64,000 nucleotides of DNA from Lysinibacillus sp. 2017. GTDB taxonomy: Bacteria > Bacillota > Bacilli > Bacillales_A > Planococcaceae. The stretch lies in the NCBI RefSeq assembly GCF_003073375.1, contig NZ_CP029002.1, positions 606,001 through 670,000 of the forward strand. Reading direction: 5' to 3'. Shown in pieces: positions 18,692-26,751 of the stretch. A model generated the notes under the pieces. The model was given only the letters and a program-made list of their open reading frames with translations. It did not search any database and had not been told where the DNA came from. Every line of letters starts with the position of its first letter. Within the stretch, counting starts at the first letter, position 1. Both the position numbers and the translations under genes were made by a program.

Positions 18692-19696
18692 ATGAAAAAT
18701 GTATGGAAAACTATAATTGCAGGTGCCGTAATTTCATCGATATTAGTAACTTCTGCAAATGTCGAAGCCGCATCGTATACCGTGCAAAAAGGAGATACAT
18801 TGACTAAAATTGCGAAAGCTCACAACACGACAGCACAGCAGCTGAAACAATTGAATAAACTAACAGGCGACTTGATCTACACAAACCAAAAGCTGGTTGT
18901 CGCATCAATGAATCATACGACGAGCCCCAATAAGGTTGAAGAAAAGAAAACCGAAGATAACAAAGTCGAAGTGAGCAAATCCATTACCCATACTGTCGTA
19001 AAAGGGGACAACCTCACAAACATCGCGAAAAAGTATAATACAACCATTGTTCTTCTAAAACAATGGAACAAACTGAAAACGGATGCGCTATTTGTTGGCC
19101 AAAAGCTAACAATTGAACAACCAACAAGTGCGGTAGCTCCAGCCATTCCAACTAAAGAAACGACAAAACCGAATACAGTGGTGAAAGAAGAAATAATCGA
19201 ATCTACAGTAGCAGATAAGGTAGAGGCGGTTATCGAATTTAATGAAACTGCCGATGAAAAGATTGCTAAAGTGCTAGCAAGTGAAAAAGAGATTACAGCA
19301 ACGATTAGTAATGAGACCGCTTCAAAATATGGACAACTCCTTCAAATCGCACAGCAATCGCTTGGCATTCCATATAAATATGGAGGAACGACAATCGAAG
19401 GCTTTGACTGCAGCGGCTTCGTCAACTTTGTATATAACGCAGTCGGCATCGAGCAAACAAGAAAAAGTAGTTTAATGTATTTTGAGCAAGACACAACAAA
19501 AGTAAAAGACCCTGTCCCTGGTGACCTAGTATTCTTCAAAAATACATTCATACCAAACATTTCACATATGGGTATTTATATAGGAAACAACCAATTCATT
19601 CACGCGGGTTCAACAGGCATCGCAATCGGCGACGTTACGACAAAATACTGGTCAGAACGCTTCGTCGCATTTAAACGATTGAACTCTATTAAATAA
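18692..19696 (+). CDS. LysM-NlpC/P60 peptidoglycan endopeptidase (LytE/LytF-like)
   Basis: 334 aa; ATG with AAGGAAGGAG. Signal peptide ~1-27 (cleaved near VEAAS). LysM1 (~28-72, 'YTVQKGDTLTKIAKAHNTT...LKQLNKL') and LysM2 (~98-142, 'HTVVKGDNLTNIAKKYNTT...LKQWNKL') bind the glycan strands. A Thr/Glu-rich linker follows, then the NlpC/P60 domain (~213-334) with catalytic Cys240 in 'FDCSGF' and His in 'SHMGIYIG' and 'FIHAG'. It would cut stem peptides during growth or cell separation, like B. subtilis LytE, CwlS and LytF. Terminated immediately downstream. Confidence 0.95.
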   Translation: MKNVWKTIIAGAVISSILVTSANVEAASYTVQKGDTLTKIAKAHNTTAQQLKQLNKLTGDLIYTNQKLVVASMNHTTSPNKVEEKKTEDNKVEVSKSITHTVVKGDNLTNIAKKYNTTIVLLKQWNKLKTDALFVGQKLTIEQPTSAVAPAIPTKETTKPNTVVKEEIIESTVADKVEAVIEFNETADEKIAKVLASEKEITATISNETASKYGQLLQIAQQSLGIPYKYGGTTIEGFDCSGFVNFVYNAVGIEQTRKSSLMYFEQDTTKVKDPVPGDLVFFKNTFIPNISHMGIYIGNNQFIHAGSTGIAIGDVTTKYWSERFVAFKRLNSIK

Positions 19697-19703
19697 ATCA
19701 TAG

Positions 19704-19751
19704 AAAGCCATTTGATGAGTAATGAAGATTACTTATCAAATGGCTTTTAAT
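19704..19751 (+). terminator. Terminator of the LysM-NlpC/P60 gene
   Basis: A perfect 20-bp stem with a GAAG loop (AAAGCCATTTGATGAGTAAT and complement), ending in a short T-run. Confidence 0.88.
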
Positions 19752-19814
19752 ATGGAGATAACGGGATCATCACCATAAGTTGGGGAGAATATCATTTTAG
19801 TATTCAAAGGGATT

Positions 19815-19990
19815 CCTTTTCAATTAAGTCCGTTCTGCTACGCTACGGGGGACGCTTTCCTGGGGGCGTGGCTCCATCTAACTTATAGCTTGCCTTTACG
19901 GCGGCAAGCTACAAGTGGATATTCCGCGCACGCTTAATCCCCAAGGAGTCGCCCCCTGCGCTCCGCGTCACTCTATTTGGAATGGAAAAT
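19815..19990 (+). repeat. Family B interspersed repeat, copy 1
   Basis: GC-rich island in an AT-rich gap: 'AAGTCCGTTCTGC', 'GGGGGACGCTTTCC', 'GGCTCCA', a variable internal hairpin (AGCTTGCC...GGCAAGCT), then 'AAGGAGTCGCCCCCTGC'. Further copies lie at 26200 (forward) and 26535 (reverse). This resembles a dispersed element I associate with Bacillaceae genomes. The flanking 19990-20150 shows nothing recognisable. Confidence 0.7.
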
Positions 19991-20154
19991 TTTTTCGAAT
20001 AAGGTGTTTTGGATAAGGTTTATTCGATAAAGTATCTTTTATAAAAGCGAAACTAGTTTAATAGAAAGTATGTTAATCATAAATAAAACAATGGCATTCA
20101 CTTTCATTTCAATTATAAGATATTATTCCGGTCAATCCCCGCCGCCTCGCGAAA

Positions 20155-20300
20155 GCGCAAGCGGTATGATTAAACGCTTTTTAACTTTGTAAAAAGTACA
20201 ACACATTGTATTGGCGGGCCTTGCATACGGCATTAAAGACAGTAGTATGGACACGTACCACGTGACCATAATGCGGTCATGCCATAGCACGCCAATAGCT
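20155..20300 (-). repeat. Family A repeat, single degraded reverse unit
   Basis: Hairpin at about 20213-20295. Its inner part, GGACACGTACCACGTGACC, is the reverse complement of the core of the units at 5785 and 37611, but arms and flanks are degraded (GGCGGGCC ... GCACGCCAAT). The second hairpin reads CCGCCTCGCGAAAGCGCAAGCGG. Confidence 0.7.
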
Positions 20301-20518
20301 AGATATCCTCTTTTAACGGACCTTGTTAGTGAATTCCCCTTTGATTGTGCCTCTTTATTCGTAACATTACCTCTATAAATATTACAAATGTTACAAAATT
20401 AACTTTAAATAGGATTAATATTACAATAAATTACACTTTAGTAAGGTTATTATAGGTTTGAAAACCCTTATTTACGGGGATTATATATATTTGTATGTAA
20501 ATTACAATAAAGTATTTA

Positions 20519-20535
20519 TGTAACTTTATTGTTAC
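20519..20535 (+). promoter_or_regulatory. Candidate WalR (YycF) box upstream of the NlpC/P60 gene
   Basis: TGTAAC-TTTAT-TGTTAC matches the published TGTWAH-N5-TGTWAH consensus at all positions, about 90 bp before the start of a cell-wall hydrolase gene, the usual type of WalRK target. The surrounding 20350-20560 is AT-rich with many TTACA/TGTAA half-sites. Function is inferred. Confidence 0.5.
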
Positions 20536-20624
20536 GCAACTGTAATGTTATAAAGTGGAATATCGTGTTAATCTAATAACAGTTAAGTTTTCAGAAAATT
20601 AATTGAGATGTTTGGAGGAACACG

Positions 20625-21170
20625 ATGAACTACTTTAAATTAATACGTAATACAGTACTAACTTTGGCAGCAGCGTTCGTCATTTTCTTCATGCCCGTAC
20701 ATGAAAATGAAGCTTCTGCATCATCAAATAATTACTCAGTCGAAAAGTTAAATCAAATTACTTCAAAATATATCGGCGTTCGCTATTCATACGGTGGAAC
20801 TTCTGCAAGTGGCTTTGACTGCTCAGGTTATGTTCGCCAAGTATATAAAGAATTAGGCATTACTTCATTAGATCGTACTTCTTCAGGTATGTATGGACAA
20901 GGTACAGCCATTAAGAAAAGTGAATTACAAGCAGGCGACTTAGTATTCTTCAATACATCAGGTAGCCGCGTATCACACGTTGGGATTTACATCGGATCAG
21001 GGAAGTTTATCCATGCTTCTACAAGTAAAGGTGTAATTAAAACAGACATTAACGACAAATATTACTGGGGTAATAAATTCGTAGGCGCTAAACGTGTCGC
21101 AAGTTTCTCATCATCAGCTGTAGCAGTTGACGATCAAAGCGATGTAGACAACACTCCAGAAGGTGAATAA
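20625..21170 (+). CDS. Secreted NlpC/P60 peptidase without wall-binding domain
   Basis: 181 aa; ATG with TTTGGAGG upstream. Signal peptide ~1-33 (near ASASS). A single NlpC/P60 domain fills the rest (~38-158): 'YGGTSASGFDCSGY' with catalytic Cys66, 'SHVGIYIG' His and 'FIHASTSKGV'. The C-terminal tail is short and acidic (DDQSDVDNTPEGE). It closely resembles the catalytic domain at 4734 but has no SLH or LysM anchor, so it may be released or act close to the membrane. Long AT-rich upstream region with a candidate WalR box. Confidence 0.93.
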   Translation: MNYFKLIRNTVLTLAAAFVIFFMPVHENEASASSNNYSVEKLNQITSKYIGVRYSYGGTSASGFDCSGYVRQVYKELGITSLDRTSSGMYGQGTAIKKSELQAGDLVFFNTSGSRVSHVGIYIGSGKFIHASTSKGVIKTDINDKYYWGNKFVGAKRVASFSSSAVAVDDQSDVDNTPEGE

Positions 21171-21197
21171 TACATAGCATAATACACACTACTATTC

Positions 21198-21236
21198 AAA
21201 TCCTCTACCTTTATAAAAGGGTGGAGGATTTTTTAT
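21198..21236 (+). terminator. Terminator of the NlpC/P60 gene
   Basis: AATCCTCTACCTTT / AAGGGTGGAGGATT stem (G-U tolerated), ATAA loop, TTTTTT tail. Confidence 0.85.
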
Positions 21237-21319
21237 GTGTTGAACGGAAAGGGAAGTCGATTATCGCTTAAAAAATGTTTATATAAGCGCGTAGGTACAC
21301 ACTCAATTTCCTCTCTACG

Positions 21320-21368
21320 ACAAAAAAAGCGCATTACCTTGAGTTATCTACTCCAAGTAATGCGCTAA
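21320..21368 (-). terminator. Terminator of the secA2-slaP operon
   Basis: AGCGCATTAC(C)TT / AAGTAATGCGCT stem with one bulge. The plus-strand A-run at 21322-21328 gives the minus-strand T-tail just after slaP. Confidence 0.8.
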
Positions 21369-21406
21369 ATTTATGTGATTTTTCCCGTATAGCCGGATTT
21401 ATTAAA

Positions 21407-22309
21407 CTATTGTGGTACGCGAGCAGTCCAGCGAGATAGATCAATACCTTCTGCTGTCACTAACTCAGCAGGGAAGATGAATGTCCAAGGTTTTGTTGTG
21501 TTCGGTTGAACGGTTAACACGGGGTTCAATTTAAATGAACCCTTCGCAACGATTTCACCACGAGCATCTACAATTTCAAGTGGTAATTGTGCTAAGTTGA
21601 TCGCTTTATCATGACCGTTACGGATGAAGATCGACGCGTGCATGCTGCCATCTTCATTTAGTTTTGCTTGTAAACCAGTAAAGTTTACTTCTGTTTTACC
21701 TAACTTCGGTAAAGTTTTCACGATTTCAGCTAGTTTTTCTTGCTCTGATTTTGGTAATTGTTTTTTCCAAGTATCATCAAGGTCTAATTGGTGACCACGT
21801 AATGATAATAAGTTAAATGAAATTTTCCAGCCTTCTTCAGGTACATCTTCCACATTAATAGATGATTTAGGGAATGTGAAGATCCAAGGACGTGCACTTT
21901 CAGCTGGAATCACTCCTAATTCTTTAAAGTCGAAGTAGTGTGAAGCTACACGGTTATCGTCTTTATCTAAAATTAATAATTCGATGTCACCAAGTTCGAT
22001 GGCTTCTGCTAGTGAAGAACGGAAAAAGGCTTTTACGTTCCAAGAACCGTTCATTGTTGGTTCGATATTAATCGCAGATAATGATAATTGATTTGGCTTT
22101 AATGGCGCTAAATCATTTGCTAAGAAGTTAAATACATATTTTTGTTCTTGTGGCACATTCCATTCTGGGTGGAATGATAATTTTGTGTCAACATCACGAT
22201 TTGCATCTTTTTTAGAAGTTTTGGCAGATGATTTTACAACCGAAGCTGAATCAACGGCACTATCTTTCCCGACTTTATCGCCTTTTTTAAATAAATCAAA
22301 TAATCCCAT
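21407..22309 (-). CDS. slaP: Accessory Sec system S-layer assembly protein SlaP
   Basis: 300 aa. No signal peptide; the start 'MGLFDLFKKGDK' is followed by a Lys/Ser-rich linker (~10-40), so it is cytosolic. Two tandem SLAP-type domains follow (~42-160 and ~178-300), each with a 'L.....I.....G...V.AF.R......I.L....L.ILD..' pattern and ending in '..PWIFTFP' or '..PWTFIFP'. In Bacillus anthracis SlaP works with SecA2 to export the S-layer proteins Sap and EA1. ATG 22309 lies 3 nt after the secA2 stop, so the two are one operon. Together they imply that the SLH proteins of this window are possible clients. Confidence 0.93.
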   Translation of the reverse strand: MGLFDLFKKGDKVGKDSAVDSASVVKSSAKTSKKDANRDVDTKLSFHPEWNVPQEQKYVFNFLANDLAPLKPNQLSLSAINIEPTMNGSWNVKAFFRSSLAEAIELGDIELLILDKDDNRVASHYFDFKELGVIPAESARPWIFTFPKSSINVEDVPEEGWKISFNLLSLRGHQLDLDDTWKKQLPKSEQEKLAEIVKTLPKLGKTEVNFTGLQAKLNEDGSMHASIFIRNGHDKAINLAQLPLEIVDARGEIVAKGSFKLNPVLTVQPNTTKPWTFIFPAELVTAEGIDLSRWTARVPQ

Positions 22310-22312
22310 TTT

Positions 22313-24673
22313 CTATTCCTCCGTATTTAACTTAAGATTTCTCATGAATGTAACAAGCTCTTCTACGATTTTGCGACGAAGCTCTTGATAGTTTTTGCCG
22401 AACATTTCTAAGCCTTCACGTTGGTAAATACGCATTGGATCTTCTTGTTGGTAGTGACGTAAGCCAATACCTTCTTTTAAGTGCGCCATTTGTTCTAAGT
22501 GACGTACCCACGTTTGATCGATGAAGCCAAGCATTACTTTTGGAATAACGGCCATCATTTGTTCGTTTTCTTCGAAGCTTTCGATCACTTCCGCAAGTTC
22601 TTTAATTGCTGGATCCATTGCCTCTAACATTTTTTTCACTTTTGTTTCTTCACGGTTAACTGTGACTGGTGTTAAAAATAGGGAATTCACTGTGCGTTCC
22701 ATTTTGTCGAAATCCCATTCAAGAACGTTTATGTCTTCAGATGCATTATCACGTACTGCGAAGTCGATTGTTTCGTTCATCATGGTGATGAGTAAAGCAA
22801 GTAACTCTTCGTTACGTAATACGCGGTCACGTAAGTTGTAAATAACGCGACGTTGGTCGTTAATAACATCATCTAATTTTAAGTTGTATTCACGCATTGA
22901 GAAGTGTGCACCTTCTACGATGCGTTGCGTACGTTCGATTAGCTCATTGACTTCTTTATTTTCAATACGACCGATTTCGGTAGCCGTCATTTTTTTACGG
23001 AATTTTTCTACATCATCTTTGGCGAAACGTTTGAACATATCGTCTTCGATTGACAGGATGAATTGCGTTTCACCTGGGTCACCTTGACGTCCAGAACGAC
23101 CGCGTAATTGGTTGTCGATACGACGAGATTCGTGTTTTTCCGTACCGATTACGAAAAGACCGCCAAGTGCATCTACACCATCGCCTAATACGATATCCGT
23201 ACCACGGCCTGCCATGTTTGTCGCAACGGTAATACGATTTTTTTGACCTGCTCCAGAAATTAATTCCACTTCTTGTTCTACCGTTTTGGCATTTAAAAGT
23301 TGGAAATCTAAGCCGTATTTTTTTAAGTAACTTGCGACTTTTTCTGACTGTAAAATAGAAGTTGTACCGATTAATACGGGCTGACCATTTTCGTGACGAC
23401 GCAGCGCTTCTTGTGCTACGTATTCATATTTTTGCTCAATCTTTTCAAATACCATATCCGTTTGGTCGATACGACGACGCGGACGGTTTGTTGGAATTTG
23501 AAGTACGCGCATGCCGTAAACTTCTAAAATTTCATTTTCTTGTGTCTTCGCAGTACCTGTCATCCCTGATAATTTCGGGTACATACGGAAATAGTTTTGA
23601 ATGGTAACTTGTGCTTGTGCTTTGTTTTCTTCAGTGATCGTCACTTCTTCTTTTGCTTCGATCGCTTGGTGTAAACCGTCTGAAAGTGAACGTCCTTCCA
23701 TAATACGGCCCGTGAACATATCGACTAATTCGATTTTGTCCTCACGTACGATGTAATCTACGTCACGCTCGAACATTACGTGTGCACGAACGGCTTGAAT
23801 GACATAGTGATAAAGTGTTTGGTGCTCTAAATCATAAAGATTGTCGACACCAAAGGCAGCTTCTACTTTTTCAATCCCTTGATCTGTTAGTGAAGTTGCT
23901 TTTGTTTCATCATCAAAATCGTAATCTTCATCAATTTTGAAGCGTTTTGCTAGCATGGCTGCAATACGGTGCAATTCTTCATTAGCCCCCATTTTACCTG
24001 CAATAATTAACGGCGTTTTTGCCTCGTCAATTAACACAGAGTCGACTTCATCGATAATCGCGAAGTGGTAAGGACGCTGAACTTTATCACCGATTGTGTG
24101 TGCCATATTATCACGTAAGTAGTCGAATCCGAATTCAGTTCCGACACCATATGTAATATCTGCATTGTAGGCTTCTTTTTTCGCGTCTGGCTCCATCATT
24201 GGTACGTTCAGACCAACTGTTAATCCTAAGAAACGGTGGATTTGACCGATTAATTCAAAGTCACGTTTTGCTAAGTAATCATTAACAGTAATAACGTGAA
24301 CACCTTTACCTTCTAATGCACGTACATAAGACGGTAGGGAAGCGACTAATGTTTTCCCTTCGCCAGTAGGCATTTCGGCGATGTTTCCTTCTGTTAATAC
24401 TAGACCACCAATTAACTGAACGTCGAAATGGCGCATGTTTAATACACGTTTAGAAGCCTCACGAACAACTGCAAATGCGTCAGGGATAATTGCAATTAAT
24501 TCTTCGCCGTTCTCTAAACGTTCTTTAAATTTAAAAGTCATACTTTGAAGCTCTTCATCCGACATTGGGCTGTAAGTCGCTTCAAGTCTATTAATCTGCT
24601 CTACCGTTTTATAATATCTTTTTAGCTCTCGAGCACTCGTTTGTTCTTTGTTACGATTAAAAATTGAGAACAT
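22313..24673 (-). CDS. secA2: Accessory preprotein translocase ATPase SecA2
   Basis: 786 aa. Start taken as ATG 24673 (MFSIFNRNKE), which has AAAGGAGAG 7 nt upstream; an upstream GTG at 24718 has no RBS. SecA architecture: NBD1 with Walker A 'MPTGEGKTLVA' and DEAD-type 'IIDEVDSVLIDEAKTP', preprotein-binding region, NBD2 with 'TNMAGRGTDIVLG', 'GTEKHESRRIDNQLRGRSGRQGDPG', then the helical scaffold/wing. The protein stops about 50 residues earlier than housekeeping SecA and lacks the C-terminal Cys-rich zinc motif, typical of SecA2. Pairing with slaP identifies it as the S-layer type. A -35 TTGATA / -10 TATATT promoter may drive it (24705-24734). Confidence 0.96.
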   Translation of the reverse strand: MFSIFNRNKEQTSARELKRYYKTVEQINRLEATYSPMSDEELQSMTFKFKERLENGEELIAIIPDAFAVVREASKRVLNMRHFDVQLIGGLVLTEGNIAEMPTGEGKTLVASLPSYVRALEGKGVHVITVNDYLAKRDFELIGQIHRFLGLTVGLNVPMMEPDAKKEAYNADITYGVGTEFGFDYLRDNMAHTIGDKVQRPYHFAIIDEVDSVLIDEAKTPLIIAGKMGANEELHRIAAMLAKRFKIDEDYDFDDETKATSLTDQGIEKVEAAFGVDNLYDLEHQTLYHYVIQAVRAHVMFERDVDYIVREDKIELVDMFTGRIMEGRSLSDGLHQAIEAKEEVTITEENKAQAQVTIQNYFRMYPKLSGMTGTAKTQENEILEVYGMRVLQIPTNRPRRRIDQTDMVFEKIEQKYEYVAQEALRRHENGQPVLIGTTSILQSEKVASYLKKYGLDFQLLNAKTVEQEVELISGAGQKNRITVATNMAGRGTDIVLGDGVDALGGLFVIGTEKHESRRIDNQLRGRSGRQGDPGETQFILSIEDDMFKRFAKDDVEKFRKKMTATEIGRIENKEVNELIERTQRIVEGAHFSMREYNLKLDDVINDQRRVIYNLRDRVLRNEELLALLITMMNETIDFAVRDNASEDINVLEWDFDKMERTVNSLFLTPVTVNREETKVKKMLEAMDPAIKELAEVIESFEENEQMMAVIPKVMLGFIDQTWVRHLEQMAHLKEGIGLRHYQQEDPMRIYQREGLEMFGKNYQELRRKIVEELVTFMRNLKLNTEE

Positions 24674-24704
24674 AATTTTACTCTCCTTTAAATTGGTCGA
24701 CTTT

Positions 24705-24734
24705 AATATAGTAGACACTCAATTATTTTATCAA
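24705..24734 (-). promoter_or_regulatory. Candidate SigA promoter of secA2-slaP
   Basis: On the minus strand TTGATA, an 18-nt spacer and TATATT, ending about 30 nt before the chosen ATG. The rest of the 355-bp divergent gap to tagO is AT-rich without other structure. Confidence 0.4.
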
Positions 24735-24938
24735 ATTTTGAGCGTTATGACTACCTGACAATAGGGAAAACATAGGAATTTTAGAAATAAATTGGATGAA
24801 AACATAACAAAAAGTTGATATTTATTTGATACAAAATTTAATTTTGGAAAAATACTATTAAAAAATCGATAGAAAATGATGTTGAACAACCTGGAAATTT
24901 ACTTGAAGGATTTATATCTATATTTTATGAAGTGTTCA

Positions 24939-24947
24939 TGCTATACT
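24939..24947 (+). promoter_or_regulatory. Candidate extended -10 promoter of tagO
   Basis: TGCTATACT, an extended -10 motif (TGn followed by a TATAAT-like hexamer), 83 bp before the tagO ATG. No convincing -35. Confidence 0.4.
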
Positions 24948-25029
24948 TACCTTGAATAAAAATGTATACGTATTTGCTTTCTATAGAAGTGAATGAAGCA
25001 AATAGATTACGCAATTAAGGAGGACAGAC

Positions 25030-26091
25030 ATGATTTATGTGTCTTTAATTGTGGCATTTATTGCCGCTATTGTACTTACTCCGCTAGTGAAACGATTAGC
25101 GTTTCGTATTGGCGCTGTAGATGCCCCAAACTATCGAAAAGTCCATGCTCGCATTATGCCGCGACTGGGTGGATTAGCAATTTATCTTGCGTTCATGATT
25201 GGTATTATATTTTTGAAAGTTGTCACAAATTTCCAAAGTGATTATTTATATGCGATTTTAGCTGCGGCTACAATCATTGTTATAACAGGTATCGTTGATG
25301 ATATGCGCGAAATCTCTGCAAAGGCAAAAATGTTAGGTCAGCTCGTTGCTGCCTGTATCGTAGTTTTTGTCGGAGGTATTCAAATTGACGTCATTAACTT
25401 ACCATTCGGTGCAGGCGAGCTTGTATTCGGTTGGGTAGGTATCCCATTAACAATTATTTGGATTGTAGGGATCACAAACGCGATTAATTTAATTGACGGT
25501 TTAGATGGCTTAGCTGCCGGTGTATCTACAATTGCTTTAATAACATTAGCTGTCATGGCAATGCTTATGGGGAACGGGATTGTTATTGCGATGGCTGCAA
25601 TTTTAGCTGCTGGAACAATTGGGTTCTTATTCTACAACTTCCACCCAGCAAAAATTTTCATGGGGGATACGGGCGCTTTATTTTTAGGATTTATGATTTC
25701 AGTGCTTGCACTATTAGGATTCAAAAACCTTGCAGTGATTTCATTCGTCATTCCAGTAATCATTTTAGGTGTTCCAATTTCAGATACATTCTTCGCGATT
25801 GTTCGTCGTTTACGTATGAAGAAAAAATGGTCTGATCCAGACAAATCACATTTACATCACCGTTTATTAGATATTGGATTCTCGCATCGTCAAACGGTTT
25901 TAATTATTTATGCAATGGCATCTGTGTTTGGGATTGTTTCGATTCTATTCTCAATGTCAACAGTATGGGGCGCAATCCTCATTATCACTGTATTACTTGT
26001 AGCAATTGAGTTACTTGTAGAAGTTATCGGCCTCGCTGGTAAAAACTATAAGCCACTACTCAACTTATTAACAAGAAATCATAACGATTAA
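25030..26091 (+). CDS. tagO: Undecaprenyl-phosphate GlcNAc-1-phosphate transferase TagO
   Basis: 353 aa; ATG with AAGGAGG. About ten membrane helices, MraY/WecA family. Signature motifs: 'VDAPNYRKVHARIMPRLGG', 'GIVDDMREISAKAKMLGQ', 'NAINLIDGLDGLAAGVS' with the catalytic Asp cluster, 'FMGDTGALFLGF' and 'DKSHLHHRLLD', the His-rich loop of the WecA branch. It transfers GlcNAc-1-P to undecaprenyl phosphate, the first step of teichoic acid or secondary wall polymer synthesis, on the cytoplasmic face. Since SLH proteins bind such polymers, it supports the same surface as the SecA2/SLH genes. Same general neighbourhood (LCP, yvyE, degSU) as in B. subtilis. Confidence 0.95.
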   Translation: MIYVSLIVAFIAAIVLTPLVKRLAFRIGAVDAPNYRKVHARIMPRLGGLAIYLAFMIGIIFLKVVTNFQSDYLYAILAAATIIVITGIVDDMREISAKAKMLGQLVAACIVVFVGGIQIDVINLPFGAGELVFGWVGIPLTIIWIVGITNAINLIDGLDGLAAGVSTIALITLAVMAMLMGNGIVIAMAAILAAGTIGFLFYNFHPAKIFMGDTGALFLGFMISVLALLGFKNLAVISFVIPVIILGVPISDTFFAIVRRLRMKKKWSDPDKSHLHHRLLDIGFSHRQTVLIIYAMASVFGIVSILFSMSTVWGAILIITVLLVAIELLVEVIGLAGKNYKPLLNLLTRNHND

Positions 26092-26096
26092 CATTC

Positions 26097-26132
26097 ACCG
26101 CCCACCGCGAATATGGTGGGCGGTTTTATTTT
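26097..26132 (+). terminator. Terminator of tagO
   Basis: A perfect 10-bp GC-rich stem (ACCGCCCACC / GGTGGGCGGT), 8-nt loop, T-run. Confidence 0.9.
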
Positions 26133-26194
26133 TTGGTTTTTGGATTAATCATGGTGGATTAAAGAAATATATATTATTTTGAATTTCTCTATAA

Positions 26195-26345
26195 TAAAGT
26201 CCGTTGATTTCCATTACGAGGGGGACGCTTTCCACGGGCGGGGCCAATCCTCCTCGTCGCTATGCTCCTGCGGTGTATCGGCTGTCCCGCTTTTCCCGTA
26301 GGAGTCGCCACCTCTTCATTCCAATCAACTCAATCTAAATCAATG
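26195..26345 (+). repeat. Family B interspersed repeat, copy 2
   Basis: 'AAGTCCGTTGATTTCC', 'GGGGGACGCTTTCC', 'CGGGCGGGGCCAATCC', variable middle, then 'CCCGTAGGAGTCGCC' and 'CAATCAACTC'. Forward orientation, facing copy 3. Confidence 0.7.
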
Positions 26346-26534
26346 GATATCTCAGTGAAAAATAAACATTCTCAATATATTATTGAGACGACTTTGAGTT
26401 TTAAATTAGTTTCTCTATGAATGAAGTGAAGATTCAGTAGAACATTTATTTAAGAATTCATACAAGACGATAAATGTCTTTTGATATTAGTCTTTATCAA
26501 CAAATAAAATCTATACGCGAATAATATGCTTTGT

Positions 26535-26685
26535 GAATTGATTGTAGTGTAGGCGGCGACTTCTGCGGGAACAGCGCGGGCGGAAAATCCACTTATTTCA
26601 GGACACGTCCTGAAATAAGTTAGTTGGAGCCGTGCCCGCGAAACGCGTCCGCCGAAACGGAAATCAATTCCATTGTACAACAAAA
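26535..26685 (-). repeat. Family B interspersed repeat, copy 3 (inverted)
   Basis: 'GGCGGCGACTTCTGCGGGAA' ... internal hairpin ACTTATTTCAGGAC/GTCCTGAAATAAGT ... 'CGCGTCCGCC' ... 'GGAAATCAA'. It is the reverse complement of copy 2 in its ends, but the central hairpin is different. The 190 bp between copies 2 and 3 contain nothing recognisable. Confidence 0.7.
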
Positions 26686-26724
26686 AACCACAAATTTGAC
26701 TGAGGTCAAATTTATGGTTTTTAA
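26683..26724 (-). terminator. Terminator of the LCP gene
   Basis: AAAAACCACAAATTTGAC / GTCAAATTTATGGTTTTT stem with TGAG loop. A- and T-runs are part of the stem, so it may act in both directions. Confidence 0.8.
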
Positions 26725-26751
26725 AACGCGATAGCCATCAATCACTAAAAT

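Noticed and set aside
24674-24718. Longer SecA2 start (GTG 24718)
   Set aside because: No RBS before it, while ATG 24673 has AAAGGAGAG at good spacing and the usual MFSIF-type start.
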